From: Azadirachta indica | Taxonomy: Eukaryota > Streptophyta > Magnoliopsida > Sapindales > Meliaceae | Assembly (NCBI GenBank): GCA_022749755.1 | Contig: CM040448.1 | Coordinates: 7,624,481-7,688,480, forward strand | Length of the DNA stretch: 64,000 bases | Direction: 5' to 3' | Part shown: positions 35,036 through 46,900 of the stretch, in pieces | How positions within the stretch are numbered: the stretch's first letter is position 1 | How the letters are laid out: each line of letters opens with the position of its first letter | Notes under the pieces: model-generated | Database searches by the model: none | What the model saw: the letters and a program-made list of their open reading frames with translations, nothing else | What the model was told of the DNA's origin: nothing | Made by a program: the position numbers and the translations under genes

Positions 35036-35631
35036 ATTTTTTTCTATGAATTTGATGCATTTATTATCATAAATTGAGTAAATTTTGTTTGAAGTTCTAG
35101 GAAAATAATTTCATATGTCTTTTAACATAGTCGTATAATTAGCTTTACCATATGTTCATAATACGAATATTCAAATGAACTCTATTGTAATATTATTTTT
35201 AAAGTTAAGGTAAAATCTCTAAAATTGTATTTATTTGATTTAAGAAGTTTTGTTTTCATCTATTAATTATATAAATTGACAGTTTTTGCTTTAATAGTTG
35301 GTTCCACTAAGTTATATTATAATCATATTTGTTTTGCATTGACAATACAGGTTTTGGAGAGCAAAATACTTGGTTAAAAAGTGAAGATAATCAAATTGAA
35401 GACATGATATATTCAAGTATGGAAAAAACATATTTATATATGCAAGTACAAGAAAATCATACTTAGCTTTTTGTATGTGTCTTTTGTCTACTTGGATTAA
35501 GTCTATACTTAACTTTTTGTATATGTCTTTTGCATATTTGAATACATACTCATCTTTTTGTGTAACTTTTTTGTATCCCTGAAAATTTCTTATTGTATTA
35601 TGTGATACAATTGATATGTGTATGTATATAA

Positions 35632-35635
<4 letters not shown>

Positions 35636-35662
<27 letters not shown>
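35636..35662. repeat. (TA)n microsatellite
   Basis: About 13 uninterrupted TA units within the 3' region of CACTA1, next to GTATGTATATAAATGTGTG. Likely polymorphic. Confidence 0.9.
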
Positions 35663-35665
<3 letters not shown>

Positions 35666-35779
35666 CAAACGGAATGATTTGAATTTGGTATTATTGACAT
35701 TATTTTATATTTGATATTTACATAAATAGATAGCTTTGAAGAAAATTATAAATTAAAAGAAAAATATATGAATATTGAT

Positions 35780-36240
35780 AACTTTTAAAAGAATGCTACA
35801 ATAGTAAGATAATATTTTAGTAGCATTTTGTAATAGCTACCAACATATATGCTAGTAGGTTTTATAAGAATATGTTAGCATTTATAAAATGCTACTATTA
35901 TACAATACTAGCATTTTTTAAAGGTTACAAAAGATTGGATAGTAGCATTCTAAATTGCTACTGAAATTCTAATAATAGCATTTTTTCCATGTTATACTTT
36001 GTATTTGGTAGTACTTTATAAATGCTACTTATAGTCCAATAATAGCATTTATGCAATGCAATTAGAGATGATTAGGTAGCTTTTCTTGCATGCTATTAAT
36101 TCATTATTGTAGTATCCAATTAATGCTATAACAAGTAGAAACTTTTAGTTACGTCGGCTAACAAAGCATAGGCCAAAATGCTACCAATGACATATGGTAG
36201 CATTTTTTAGATGCTACCATATGTAAGTTTTCTTGTAGTG
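35780..36240 (-). repeat. CACTA1 right terminal and subterminal repeats
   Basis: Inverted and direct TAGCATTT/AAATGCTA words recur up to the terminal TTCTTGTAGTG, including a perfect small hairpin ATGGTAGCATTTTTTAGATG...CTACCAT at about 36195-36221. Read on the minus strand, the outer 110 bp match the left end of the element at 57233 closely (TGGTAGCATTTTGGCCTATG in both). Confidence 0.8.
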
Positions 36241-36942
36241 ATAAATACATGTAATACTTAATAAGGACGTATATCTTAATATATTATTTTCATATTTTTA
36301 ATTTATAAAAACAAACAACTTAATATTTAAATTCAGACATTTAAAGTGAAAAAACAAACGTATTAAATTAGATTCAATTTTTAGACAGATTCACATTTTA
36401 GTCATACTTAGACTTCAGATAAAAAAAATTGAAAAATTTTCAACTTAAAACTGAAAAATTTGTAATTATATGTAAATAAAACAAGTTAAAATTTTTAATT
36501 TAACCCTAAAGTCTAAAATATAAATAAATTTTCTAATTATAATGAAGTAAAATACCCTTATAAAATTTATTTATTTCCTAATATATTTATTTTAATTATA
36601 ATAAATAAAATTAATAGTTTTCAAATATTTATACTTAGACATGATAAACAAAAAATAAATATATTCAAAGTCATTCAGATTTATATATTTAAATTTATTT
36701 ATATTTTAGATCCATTCAGATTTTAGATGTAAAAAACAAATAAACCCTCAATACTTATAATGTTTTGAGTTATTTTCTATTAGATGCCATGTAACTATAC
36801 TAGGAATGCGTTTTGAAACTATCTATGAATATCATGAAGTTCTAAGATTAAAAAATTTAAGGTTTTAAATATATAAAAAAAATATAAATTACAAAATTGC
36901 TTACATTTGTTATCATTTGAATTCGTAAGATACCAAATAGGG
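36241..36942 (+). other. AT-rich spacer, nothing recognised
   Basis: Extremely A/T-rich text between the CACTA element and the foldback, with no open frame of interest and no repeat partner that I can see. Confidence 0.5.
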
Positions 36943-38171
36943 GGAAATAGCAAATATCTCCCTAGATTTTTAGAGAGTGTTAGATACCTTCTTAAGTTTT
37001 AAAAAGTAGGAAGATACTCCCCTTTATTTTAAGAAAATAGTAAGATACCCTTGAAGTTAAACTTCCGTTAATTTGACTTATTAAAATATTATCATTTTAA
37101 TTCCTAAACTTAACCAAAATAACAAAACTTAATATATTTTATTCATTATTGACAATCCATCCTTATTTCTAATATATTTGGGATTAAAATATTAAACTTT
37201 AAAAGGTTTATTTTATTTATTATTGGACAAAAACTTAGAAATAAAAAATATTATTTATTTGAATTAAAATGTTAACAATTAATTTAGATAAAATTATATT
37301 TTAATGTGCTATGAACCTTCTTTTTTTTTTTTTTAACTTTCTTAGTATTTATTACAAATTAAGATAATCAAAATTTTCTTTTAAATTTTTTTAATCAAAA
37401 TTATATTAAACTATTAAAAAGAATATAAAAGTATATATATTATTTATTCTATTTAGAAAACACTAACTTTAATTCATATATTATAACTTATTAACTTTAT
37501 TTTATTTAAATTTTTTCCTAGCATTCTATAAATGATCTTAACCTAGTTTTTACTACAAAATAATTATACATATTTTTTTCTACTTATCTAGTATTTTTCA
37601 AAAATTAGGAAAATATATGTATAAGAATATGTAAATAAATTAGAGTAAACTTACATAACTATTTTGTAATACAAAAAGAATAATAAATTATCACATGTGA
37701 TTTAAAATTATTTTGTGTAAATAAAAATAATATAAATTTTTAAATACACATTAAATAAAATACTATACATATTTTTTATGATGAATACATACTAAATTAT
37801 ACCACTAAAAAAAAAAAAAAAAAAGGTTAAAAGTATTTTAGCATATAATTTTATCTAAATTTATTGTTAATATTTTAATTTAAATAAATAATATTTTTAT
37901 TTAATAATTTTTTAAAAATAATAAAATAAAATAAACTGTTTTAAGTCTAATACTTTAATTTCAAATATATTAGAAATAAGTATTAGATTGTCAATAATGA
38001 GCAAAGTATATTCAATTTTGTCATTTTCGTTAGGTTTAAATATCGGTTTATTTTTTTTTTTCAAAACATGGGATATCTTTATATTTTCTCAAAATTTAAG
38101 TGGTATCTAACAGTCTCTAAAACCTAAGGGATAGTTGCTTTCTTTTTTTTAAGGGGTATTTGCTTTTTTCC
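36943..38171. mobile_element. Foldback element with MULE-like modular ends
   Basis: Arms 36943 to about 37345 and about 37800-38171 are inverted copies around a loop of about 450 bp. Paired landmarks are GTGTTAGATACC against the reverse of GGTATCTAACAG, ATTGACAATC...ATTTCTAATATATTTG on the left against its near-exact reverse complement at about 37960-38010, and a T run (37318) against an A run (37808). Each outer end holds about four or five ~30-bp modules with GATACYCC cores. The left set ends GAAGTTAAACTTCCG, much like the MULE2 ends. No coding capacity. A 9-bp target duplication is not evident. Confidence 0.75.
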
Positions 38172-39503
38172 TAAAGGTTAGGGCATATATTACAATATCC
38201 TTTATATTTATAAAATAAAACAACTATGAAAGTAAATAAAAGTTATAATGTTTTTTTAAGAATCAAAGTCTAGATTACTCTAGAAGTTCATAAATTATTT
38301 TCACAAAAATTGAATTCTATCAATCTTAAAACAAATAAAAATCACCAAAATGAAAAAAGAAAATAAATCCCAGACATTGGATAAATGTACTATATTATAT
38401 CCCTTTATTCTTATATCAATTGAATTCTATAAATGTACTATATTGCTTCTTAATTTTTTCATGTAAACAAAAATATATAATTAACCAATTAAGGTTATCT
38501 AAGCTACATTTTGGGATTGTTGCGCTTTGATATAGACGGTGGGTAAATTTTATCTTAACCATTTTGTAGCTGAGTGGATAAAAACAATTTTAACACTGAA
38601 TTTTTTAAATTATAAAATTGATTTAATTTTAATAATTTAGTCTTATTGTTTGATTTAATTGCATCATAAAAAGGACTAAAATGTTGTAAATTAAAACTTT
38701 TATATCTTGATTTATTATTTGAACAAAATGAAAGGATAAAAAAATTATTATCCTAATTATGAAACAAAAATATTAATAGCTGAGCATCCTCTCACTGCAC
38801 CAGAAGTCACGTAGTAGCTAGGTGTGCTTAAGTGTGACACCTTAAGCATTTTGACATTTTATAGTGCTAAGTCGGCTTTAGTGCCAAGGGTATTATTGTA
38901 AAGGAGACTTAAACCATCCTTTCTCGAACTAGTTGGGGACTAAAGTTGTTCTTCCAATGAGGCCAATATAGGTCATAACCAATTAGAGACACAACACTTT
39001 AACAAAGTTTATCCTTAATTTGGGGGTTATTTGAGGGTGCCACACAGGTCGCTCTATTGGGTTGTGACAATTCGCAGCAAAGTCGGGTCCAACACTACCA
39101 AACATAACTTTAAATTGTTTCTAAAATTGTTGGAATTTTATTAATTGTGTGGAACAAATGTTAAAGATTAAGGTTTTCTTTTTTGTCCAACAAATTTTGA
39201 GCCTACATACTCTAAATATTATACTAAAATCAATATTCCATATTTTCTTTAATAATAAATAAAGTAATGATGCCTTTCTACTTTGGGATTTCTTTTATTA
39301 GAGCTTTGAACTTTCAAGCTTTGGGTTTATACATTCATTGTTTAAGTTTTGATTATTGTAAAAAGTTGGATTTGTTTTCTTCACTAATTAGGGATTTTGT
39401 TATTCAACTGAAAGATTATATATAATTTTTTTATCAAAATATTTATTTAAAAATTCAAATTATCAATTCTATCATGCTTAATTAAGGGGCAAAGTTAAGT
39501 AAT
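38172..39503 (+). other. Unassigned stretch
   Basis: AT-rich sequence; 38770-39110 is less AT-rich and may be an old LTR or leader fragment (it includes GTGACACCTTAAGC and CTCTATTGGGTTGTGACA). No protein similarity is seen in any frame and no partner in the window. Confidence 0.4.
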
Positions 39504-41160
39504 TGTTGATGCCTAAAAATTTATTCTGGGCTTGACCTTAATCCCAAGTCAAAACTACGTAATTTTGTCAATATAATATATAAAAAGACATGAACACAAG
39601 CCACTCTTTCAAGCTCAAATTGTGGGTTGTAATGTAGAAGGTAAGAGTAGGCTTATGTTTGGCCCAAATTAACATAATGACCCTCATTTAAACCATTTGG
39701 GGAGAATTTAGACCCAAAGATCTATTATGTGATTAGACTTATGTACGAGGAACATAAAAGCCTCAAAAACTTAGAGTCTATTTTTAAGCCTAAAATCTTA
39801 TTTTAATTGACTTATGATTAATTAAAATAAATATTTTATTACAAGTATATGTCTTCTCTTTTAGTTAAGGTTAAATTATAGCAATTTAACTCGTAGACAA
39901 AACCTTGTTAGAAATATAATTTACATTAAACTAAGGATCACATAAGTAGTTATATTCCACTACAATTACACATCATAAACTATATAAGGAGGCATTACTC
40001 TATGTTTAAAGGGAGGTTAATAATGGAGAGCACAACATAGAATTAACAAACAAGTGCAGTCCATCTCTCTCCTTTGACATCTCACTAATAGAGTCCTAAC
40101 TATTCATTTTTCAACCTTCTTGACTACGGAAACCAATCTAAGGTGTTACCCTAGCATCTTTATATTCCTACATCTATAAATGTCAACTTGGTCACCTTTG
40201 GGCTCGCAAAATACATTTTTTTCATCACTAGTGAAAGTATTGAATACCACCATAAGCATGTTTATCTGATATTAATTTGGTCTTGTAATAGTTGTGACTT
40301 ATCCTTATGCTCAGCATTAGTACTCGTACTGTCTCGCTTCTATATACAATGGACTCATAATTTGAATCTTGTATCTTATTAAGTATGAAGAAAGTAGTAT
40401 CTACAATGATAGCAAATCCTTCTAGTCATTTAGCCCAATCTTTTAAAATTGCAATGTCACAATTCTTAAGTTACTATGTAAGGTCCAAAAGACGTGGTAG
40501 GCTTTTCTCTTTGCGACTCAAAAAGGGTGTGAAAACTTAACTTGGATTCTAAAGCCCTGCGGCATCAAAGCCTACTGAGCACACTTTAATACCTATTTAA
40601 GCATATGACCAGTCAAGATCTAGTACGTGCTTGAGTAAATTTCCCTTGCAACATTCTTTACGACTCCATTAGAAAGTTTGACTAGAATCATACGAGATAT
40701 GGCAGTGATAAGGAGCAATAATCAAAACAATGGTGGCAGCTAAGTTGAATCTTTTATTATACGAACATAAATACCTTTACCACCAATTGAAAATGCTCAG
40801 TAAGAGCTATAAGGCAATAATTAAGATGCTAACTATATTAACACTACTCTTATCATTTAGATGATATAGCACATACACAAGGAGAAATAAAACATGTGAG
40901 CTACGATAACCGTAACCACTTGGATCCTACCTCTTTGTCTAACAATATGAGAACAAATGATACTAGATAGAACAACACTGTGGCCTACTATTAGCCAACC
41001 AGTGACAGAATCCCAACTTTCTACCATTTACGTGGACCTGATATCCTTCATGAAGTAATACATACAGAGTTTAACAACATTAGAGGTAGAATATACACTG
41101 TTGCCTCCTTATCTAGAGAAGACCATAACCGATGTTATTTCATGCCTTATTAGTGACAAA
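39504..41160 (+). mobile_element. Gypsy 5' LTR and leader relic, 12094 family
   Basis: LTR 39504-40653 begins TGTTGATG and ends TTGCAACA; it matches the LTR at 12094-13188 along its length. The following leader (ACGACTCCATTAGAAAG, GACTAGAATCATACGAGATATGG) matches the interrupted leader of the other element. From 40700 to about 41160 the sequence is of mixed composition and may be decayed gag. No frame is readable and no pol or 3' LTR follows. It is therefore a truncated second copy of the same family. Confidence 0.65.
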
Positions 41161-41682
41161 ATTTATTGAGTTGTGAACATTCCACTTCTAGTGGTTGAAT
41201 ATAGTCGCATTTTGTAGTTGCAAGATTTATAAAACCTGTGGGGTAATAATGTATCTTTTCTATCATTTTATACAACTTCTATAATTATTATATATGATTT
41301 CATTCACTTCTAGGAATCATAAATAAATAAACATGATATTTATTTTTGGTAAGCAAAAGACTATGAATGTAACTTTTATTATCTATGCTCAAAATTTTAG
41401 TTACGAGGTAACATTAATAAAGTTGAGTTATATTAAGTGATAAATTTGTAGTCTTGCAACTTCTTTAAGCATTTATGTCTTTGCTTTAGGAAACTTTGTG
41501 CCTTCAGTAATTATATTAATAATGAAAAGAGAAATCACTACTTTTTAATTTATCCTTTAGGTATATTTTTCTCTCTCTTTTAATGGTGCCTTTTAGGCCT
41601 ATGGCACAAAAATACAGTTCAATATAACCCACAAAAATATATTGAGAGGATATGCATGTATTCAAAACTTCAAGTTGCAATT

Positions 41683-43060
41683 TTGTAATCAATATTGATA
41701 CTTCAAGTTTTGATGTAGAAATTTAAGTTCAGAACTTCAAGTTGAAATATTAATATGCAACCTAAGAGGGGGTTAAATTGGGTTTCTAATATATATTAAC
41801 ACCAAATTCGAAATTCAATCTAACCACCCACAAATTCAGATCACACAAAAATATAAAATTTATGGGAGAGATAGAAACACAAGATTTATAGTGGTTTGGC
41901 AATCAACCGGCCTACATCTACTCCTTTAAGCTGCAATTGCAGATTTCACTAAAAAACTAAGTCTTGATCTCACAAGACTTAACAATTACAACCAAGAGGA
42001 TTTCCATGTTTCTCTTAAACGTTACAAGTGTTTGCTCAACCCAAACACTTAAGACAATCTTAATCAAGTGAAAGACCCACTTCTTTTACTTCTTTACAAT
42101 AAAAAATAAAGAGTACAAGTATTGAACAACTTATGAATTTAATCTCTTTAAGATTAAATGTAGAAATTGAATGTTCTTGGATATTCAAATTGATGTATGA
42201 AGATTTGTAATTCCAAAGTATGTAATTTTATGTTGAAATCACTTAGTATATCTCAAAGGTATGTTCCAAGAAGAAGTAAACCAAGCATGAAGTCCTCAAT
42301 ATATAGTATATTCAAAAAGTAGTTGTTACTGTTCTAAAAATTCAAATTTTTGTGCATGTCAATTGATCAGAGGGATCGCTTTGGTCGACTATGTTTGAGA
42401 ATTTTCCAAATAGAATAAAGAATACACAACTAACCAGATTGGACTGGTCGATCGACCAAGTGATTCAATTTAGTCAATCAACTAGTCCAATTTGGTTGAC
42501 CGAGCCTAAGAGGTTTTCTGCCTCCAGTTTAATTGACTAAGTTGGTGCTCTTCGATAACTGAGGGAACTGTTCACGGGCGCTATTTATAGGTTTGAAAAT
42601 TTTGTATTTTAGTTCATTTTCAAGGTTTCAAAATCTTGCATGTGGTCTATTCTCAAAACTCAAAACTTTTGATTTTGAAAAACTTCTAGAGCTTGACACA
42701 ATCATCATACAGACTTACAAACACAAGCATACATAAGTAATGCAAAATAAGATACCATTTTCTAAGCTTGTGTCTTCATTCTTCAATATAGCTCTCTCCA
42801 TTTGCTTAAGGGGATCCATTATATTGTCCTTGAAATCCTTAATTTTGGATATTCTTTAAGTCATCACAATTGTTTCAATTCTTCATGCTAAAAATATCAC
42901 AATAACCACTACAATAAGAATTTAGATAATAATGGATATCAAGATTTATTACTATCAAAACAATGGCTTAAGGGCCTTTAGGGGCTAACACAAGTTTTGA
43001 CTTAAAAATTTATATTCAGAATATCAAATTTGATTCAAAGATTTATAGTCAAAACTTCAA
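41683..43060 (+). repeat. 34-bp minisatellite split by a solo LTR
   Basis: Units begin ACTTCAAGTTTTGA and end near TTCAGA. One lies at about 41700-41735, the next begins at 41735 and continues at 42996 after the LTR is removed, and degenerate units (AACTTCAATATCTGA) follow to about 43060. A longer-range relationship to the 29-bp array at 43187 is possible but not shown. Confidence 0.65.
41743..42990 (-). mobile_element. Copia solo LTR, Sirevirus-like family
   Basis: On the plus strand the insert runs TGAAATATTAATATGCAAC ... GGGGCTAACA and is flanked by the perfect 5-bp repeat CAAGT (41738-41742 and 42991-42995). On the minus strand it starts TGTTAGCCCCTAAAGG and includes ATTGTTTTGATAGTAATAAA. 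At its other end lies CCCAATTTAACCCCCTCTTAGG, a configuration common in plant copia LTRs. The first 450 bp match the LTR fragment at 9713-10154. No internal region remains, so it is a solo LTR. Confidence 0.85.
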
Positions 43061-43186
43061 TATCTGATTTAATAAAATATATTTGAAAATTGAAGTTATG
43101 TTTAATTATTCTAACATAATTATCCAAAACTTCAAGTCTTGGTAGAGAATTGATTCAAGAACTTCAGGTTTCAATCTTAATAATTA

Positions 43187-43385
43187 TTGTATGGAACTTA
43201 TGATTTTTATAGTTGTTTTGTGGAATTTCAAGTCCTTATAATTGTTATGCGAAGCCTTAAGTCCTTATCATTGTTGCACAAAACTTAAGGTTATTATAGT
43301 TATACATAACTTTAGGTCCTCATAGTTGTTATATAGAACTTTAGGTTCTTATAATTGTTATATGCGGAACTTTAGGTCCATGATT
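43187..43385 (+). repeat. 29-bp minisatellite, about seven units
   Basis: Units read like TGTTATGCGAAGCCTTAAG followed by TCCTTATCAT, with variants GGAACTTTAGGTCC and TATAGAACTTTAGGTTC. The array stops at TCCATGATTG. It lies 200 bp beyond the solo LTR and has no coding function. Confidence 0.75.
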
Positions 43386-43825
43386 GTATTTTAAGTATAA
43401 CCTTTTTATTTTCAGTAAGTTTTCAATTGTAATAATGATATTTACAGTATTGATAATAACATGACTCATAAAAAAAAATTGTAACTAAATTCAACATCAA
43501 TACTAAAGGAATATGTTAACTAAAATAAAAAAATATAGTATAAAATTTTGTTATAGTAAGATTCAATTAATAGCAACCATAGAACATATTTATAAGGGCA
43601 ATTACAAAATAACAAGTATAATAAAAATAATATAACATAAAAGTATTTAACTAAAAATATAAGAAAAATTAAATACTTCATGTACCTGAATCAACAAATT
43701 GTGCTAATTATGTGTACAAATTATATAGATATAATAAAGAAAATATTTGGATTACACAAGTTTTATGGGAATAAAGCCTTGAATTTAAATAAATTAAAAA
43801 AGGAATAAGCAATTAGGGCTGCAAG

Positions 43826-44760
43826 TGTTGTTAGAGTTATATTATTATTTGTGCCCTTAAATCATATGATGCAATAATATTATTTTTGATTTAATAAAAT
43901 TTATTTTATTTATATACGTATAGTTTGAGCATATTAAATTATAAAGTTTTCTTTAGAGAATATTCAATTTAAGAGTGCAATTTTGGGCCTTTAGTGGAAT
44001 CGCCAAAATTAATAGACAAAGCTCACTACAAATATGAGATAAGAGGGTACTAGGAAAATTCTATTAGAGCTTGTTAATTGAATATGTCCATCAAGGTCTC
44101 CTAAGTAGTTGCAATTCTATAAGCATTAATACTAGACATTAAATTAAATAGATTGGGTCAATTATTAAATTAGTAAAGATTAATTTATAATTGGGCCTAT
44201 TATTTAATTAATAAGTTAGTTAATGAGCTTTTTATTTAATTAATGAGATTAATTAAATAATTGAGTTTAAGCTAAATGAGATTAATCTAAGCCCAAAAGC
44301 CCATGTTCAATTCATATTAGGGTTAGGGTTTGGTAAAACATTATAGAAAAGAAGATAAAGGGTGTATTAGGGTTAAGAGAAAACACATTAGTTACACACA
44401 ACACAACGCAATAACTATAGGATTGACGCAGAGCTCTCCTTCTCCATGAGCTCTTTGCGTAAAAGCCTCTTATACTCACCTTGTGTGATGTTTTTCCTAA
44501 CTGTTTAATCTTCACTTTTCTTTGATTCTAGTTTGCAGTTGGTGCCTATATATCATGCACAAAGAAGCAGACATACTTGGGAATCTGAGTTAGTGAGGAA
44601 GTACAAAAGATCAAACAATTTTTAAAACTACATCTACAAGGGCTTAATCCCAAGGATGCTTCCATTGGTGGATTTGATCCAGATTTTCCATTGGGTTTCA
44701 ACGATTGGTATTAGAGCCAGGTTCCTCTACTAAAAAGCGTGGAGGTATTTCTTTTTTTAA
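43826..44760 (+). mobile_element. Copia 5' LTR with primer site, truncated element
   Basis: The LTR runs from about 43826 (TGTTGTTAGAG) to about 44704 (TTTCAACGA) and is followed by TGGTATTAGAGCC (44706-44718). That is one C-to-T change from the tRNA-iMet primer site of plant copia elements. A telobox-like TTAGGGTTAGGGTTT sits at about 44318-44332 in the LTR. Beyond the primer site no gag can be read, and the 3' LTR is absent. Confidence 0.7.
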
Positions 44761-46100
44761 TACTTGATTCTTTGTACTTTACATACTATAATTATATCAT
44801 GAGATGATTGGATGTGGTATTTATTTTCTATTGAATCTTATTGAATATAATTATATAATGATTATAATGGATGGGTACATTTTTTATGGTAGATATTTGG
44901 CCTTATTTCTTTAATTGTATATTTTTTCTGGATATGTAATTTGAGGCGTGGCCTGGAAACTATTTAGTTACCCCCTTTATATGTTTTCTTTTTTTTATAA
45001 TTTTTTAAATTTTTTTATAATTTAATATAAAAAATAATTTGCAAACATAGAGACCAACTATGAAGGATGAAGAACACATGAAGGTCTAGACAAAGAAGGA
45101 TGGCAGCTAAGGGAGAGCAAACATGAGATGTGTGCCTAGGGGCCAAACTCGAGGGAGGAAGTTTAGGGTCAAATTATAATTTTGAAAATACTTAGAGTTA
45201 AATTCAAATTTTAAAAACATTTGTGATCAAACTAACATTGCTAAATTTTTAGGGCTAAAATTGAAGTCTCTAATTTATAAGAATGTCTGTGAAAATGTTC
45301 AAAGTTTTGCAACAGCTTTGTAATAATTCACTATTTACATTATTTTTTCAAGATTATGAGAAAAATTTATTGGACCCATGGAAATGTTCAAGGGCATAGA
45401 AGACATCAAAAAGGATCAAGACCTTATACATTATTGTAATATATTAGGAAAAGAGCCAAATATCTTACTACATGTATGATATAATATTTTATTATGGTTA
45501 ATTGTTAAATGAAAATAAAGTAGATACATGTCACATGCCGTATAGAAAATAAGGAATGTCACGTCATTTATTATAACATGTACATGTATTCATGCATGGA
45601 TTTTAATTAATGAGATTAATTAGAATAAATAGTTTATATATTTATTAAAGTATTTAATAAATAGAATATAAATTATAAAACTTAATTAATGAGATTAAGT
45701 AAAATGAGTAAAATCCCAGAAGGTTAAAATGATTGAATGGGATAAGGTTTACTAAATAAATCCATATCTAAATAATCACAAATTAGATGGACTCTTTATG
45801 AGATTGGGATTTAAGTGGGATAGGTTTGTGACCCTTCTAGCTTTTCTTGGAAATTTCTTGCAGAAATTCTATCTAAAGAGATCGGGTTTTAAGTGAGACA
45901 TAGTTATGACCCTTCGATCTTTCTTGGGAGTTGTTTGAAGTGTGGTAGTTTGATGTTGGATTAAATACCTAAAGCCTCCATTGTTGATCCTTTTGGATGA
46001 ATTATTTATACTCCTCGTCTTGACGCTTCCTCCATTGAAGATAGATCTAGAGAGTGCCTTTGGGCATCATGTTAAGTGTGATAATGTAATAAAAAATAAT
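44761..46100 (+). other. Unassigned, probably retroelement remains
   Basis: A few patches (45060-45180, 45780-46080) are less AT-rich and purine-biased. The latter contains two related segments, GATTGGGATTTAAGTGGGA at about 45811 and GATCGGGTTTTAAGTGAGA at about 45880, followed by TATGACCCTTC-like text. No domain is recognised in any frame. Confidence 0.35.
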
Positions 46101-46179
46101 TCGACAGTAAACATTTAGGTCTCAAATATGTATAACATTATTTATAATGTAAATGTTTATGTAATAATTAATATGTCAA

Positions 46180-46420
46180 TTTGTCGTCACTAATAACTCT
46201 ATAGGTGACAGTAATGTTTTGTTGCTTATAGTGTTATAACGATGACATGTTTTCATCGCCGATGATTATATTGGCAATGAATCCTTGTCATCACCTATTA
46301 TCCTATAGGCAACAAAATGTTCTTGTTGCTTAAGTGTTATAAACAACAAAAGTTTGTTGTCACTTATAGTTGTATAGGCGACGAAAGGTGTTATCACCAA
46401 CAAATTTAATTTCATTGCTA
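46180..46420. repeat. Subterminal-type repeats of another element
   Basis: Words of the type CTATAGGTGACA, CCTATAGGCAACAA and TGTATAGGCGACGA alternate with GTTGCTTATAGTGTTATAA at roughly 40-60-bp spacing, about five units. Such arrays of short TATAGGYGAC motifs resemble subterminal repeats of CACTA-like elements. An adjacent minus-strand coiled-coil fragment supports that reading. No CACTA terminus could be fixed. Confidence 0.5.
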
Positions 46421-46591
46421 AAATATTTGTATCCAAAATTTACTAATATATTTTTTATATTATAATAGACTTTGCTTATATACTTTTTAATTTATTAATT
46501 GTATTAATAATTTGATAAATATTAATTACAAAAAGATTAATTATTTGAAAAGATCTATTTTCAAATTTCAATATTCAAACAAGATGATAAT

Positions 46592-46900
46592 TCATACATC
46601 ATCACAAATATCAAGAAATAAAATAATACTAGTACAACAAAAATTTTCATGAAGAAGAAAATCGATTTGGCACCGTTTTTGCCAAGATATTCCCAACTCA
46701 CTAAGCATAGTCTTAATTGTGTTCAGTTGACTTTTATAAGTTTGCAATTCATTTTCAATAGATTCTAAGTGAGATTGCATAACTTGCAACTGAAGTCAAG
46801 TAGACTGTAACTTATTGCACAAACCTGTCGTTGAAAGAAGGACCTTAATCAAGACCACACCTTCGTCTATGTTCGACAAGGCCCATATATAATACTAATT
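46592..46900 (-). pseudogene. Coiled-coil fragment, perhaps CACTA second protein
   Basis: The open stretch 46789-46592 begins MQVMQSHLESIENELQTYKS and continues QLNTIKTMLSELGI, a clear heptad-like coiled coil. The upstream frame adds LCNKLQST and a stop. The second protein of plant CACTA elements ends in a comparable coiled coil (compare 34352-34470), and subterminal-like repeats lie just beyond its 3' end. The assignment is inference; another coiled-coil origin is possible. Confidence 0.35.

Larger units (their letters stand above)
26936..36240 (+). mobile_element. CACTA (En/Spm) transposon, nearly complete (CACTA1)
   Basis: The ends are CACTACAACAAATA (26936) and, reversed, CACTACAAGAAAAC (ending 36240), the defining CACTA termini. 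Flanking triplets are ATT on the left and ATA on the right, a 3-bp target duplication with one change. Both ends carry many TAGCATTT/AAATGCTA words in direct and inverted orientation, the subterminal repeats that TNPA-like proteins bind. Inside lie two plus-strand genes in the expected order: a TNPD-type transposase (28230-31870) and a second protein with coiled coil (32150-35035). The 9.3-kb size is normal for autonomous elements, but both genes carry stops. Confidence 0.9.

Noticed and set aside
36931..38180. 9-bp target duplication around the foldback element
   Set aside because: Flanks near 36942 and 38172 do not match at 9 bp in any register I tried, so none is claimed.
41738..41755. Left boundary of the solo LTR placed at TGCAACC (41756)
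   Set aside because: That boundary gives no target duplication; starting at TGAAATATT (41743) gives a perfect CAAGT duplication and restores the minisatellite unit.
43187..43385. CRISPR-like array of short repeats
   Set aside because: Repeats are directly adjacent and degenerate with no spacers, and the context is a plant genome; it is a minisatellite.
44318..44332. Interstitial telomeric repeat
   Set aside because: Only two units plus a partial one inside an LTR; too short for a telomere relic, better read as a telobox-like motif.
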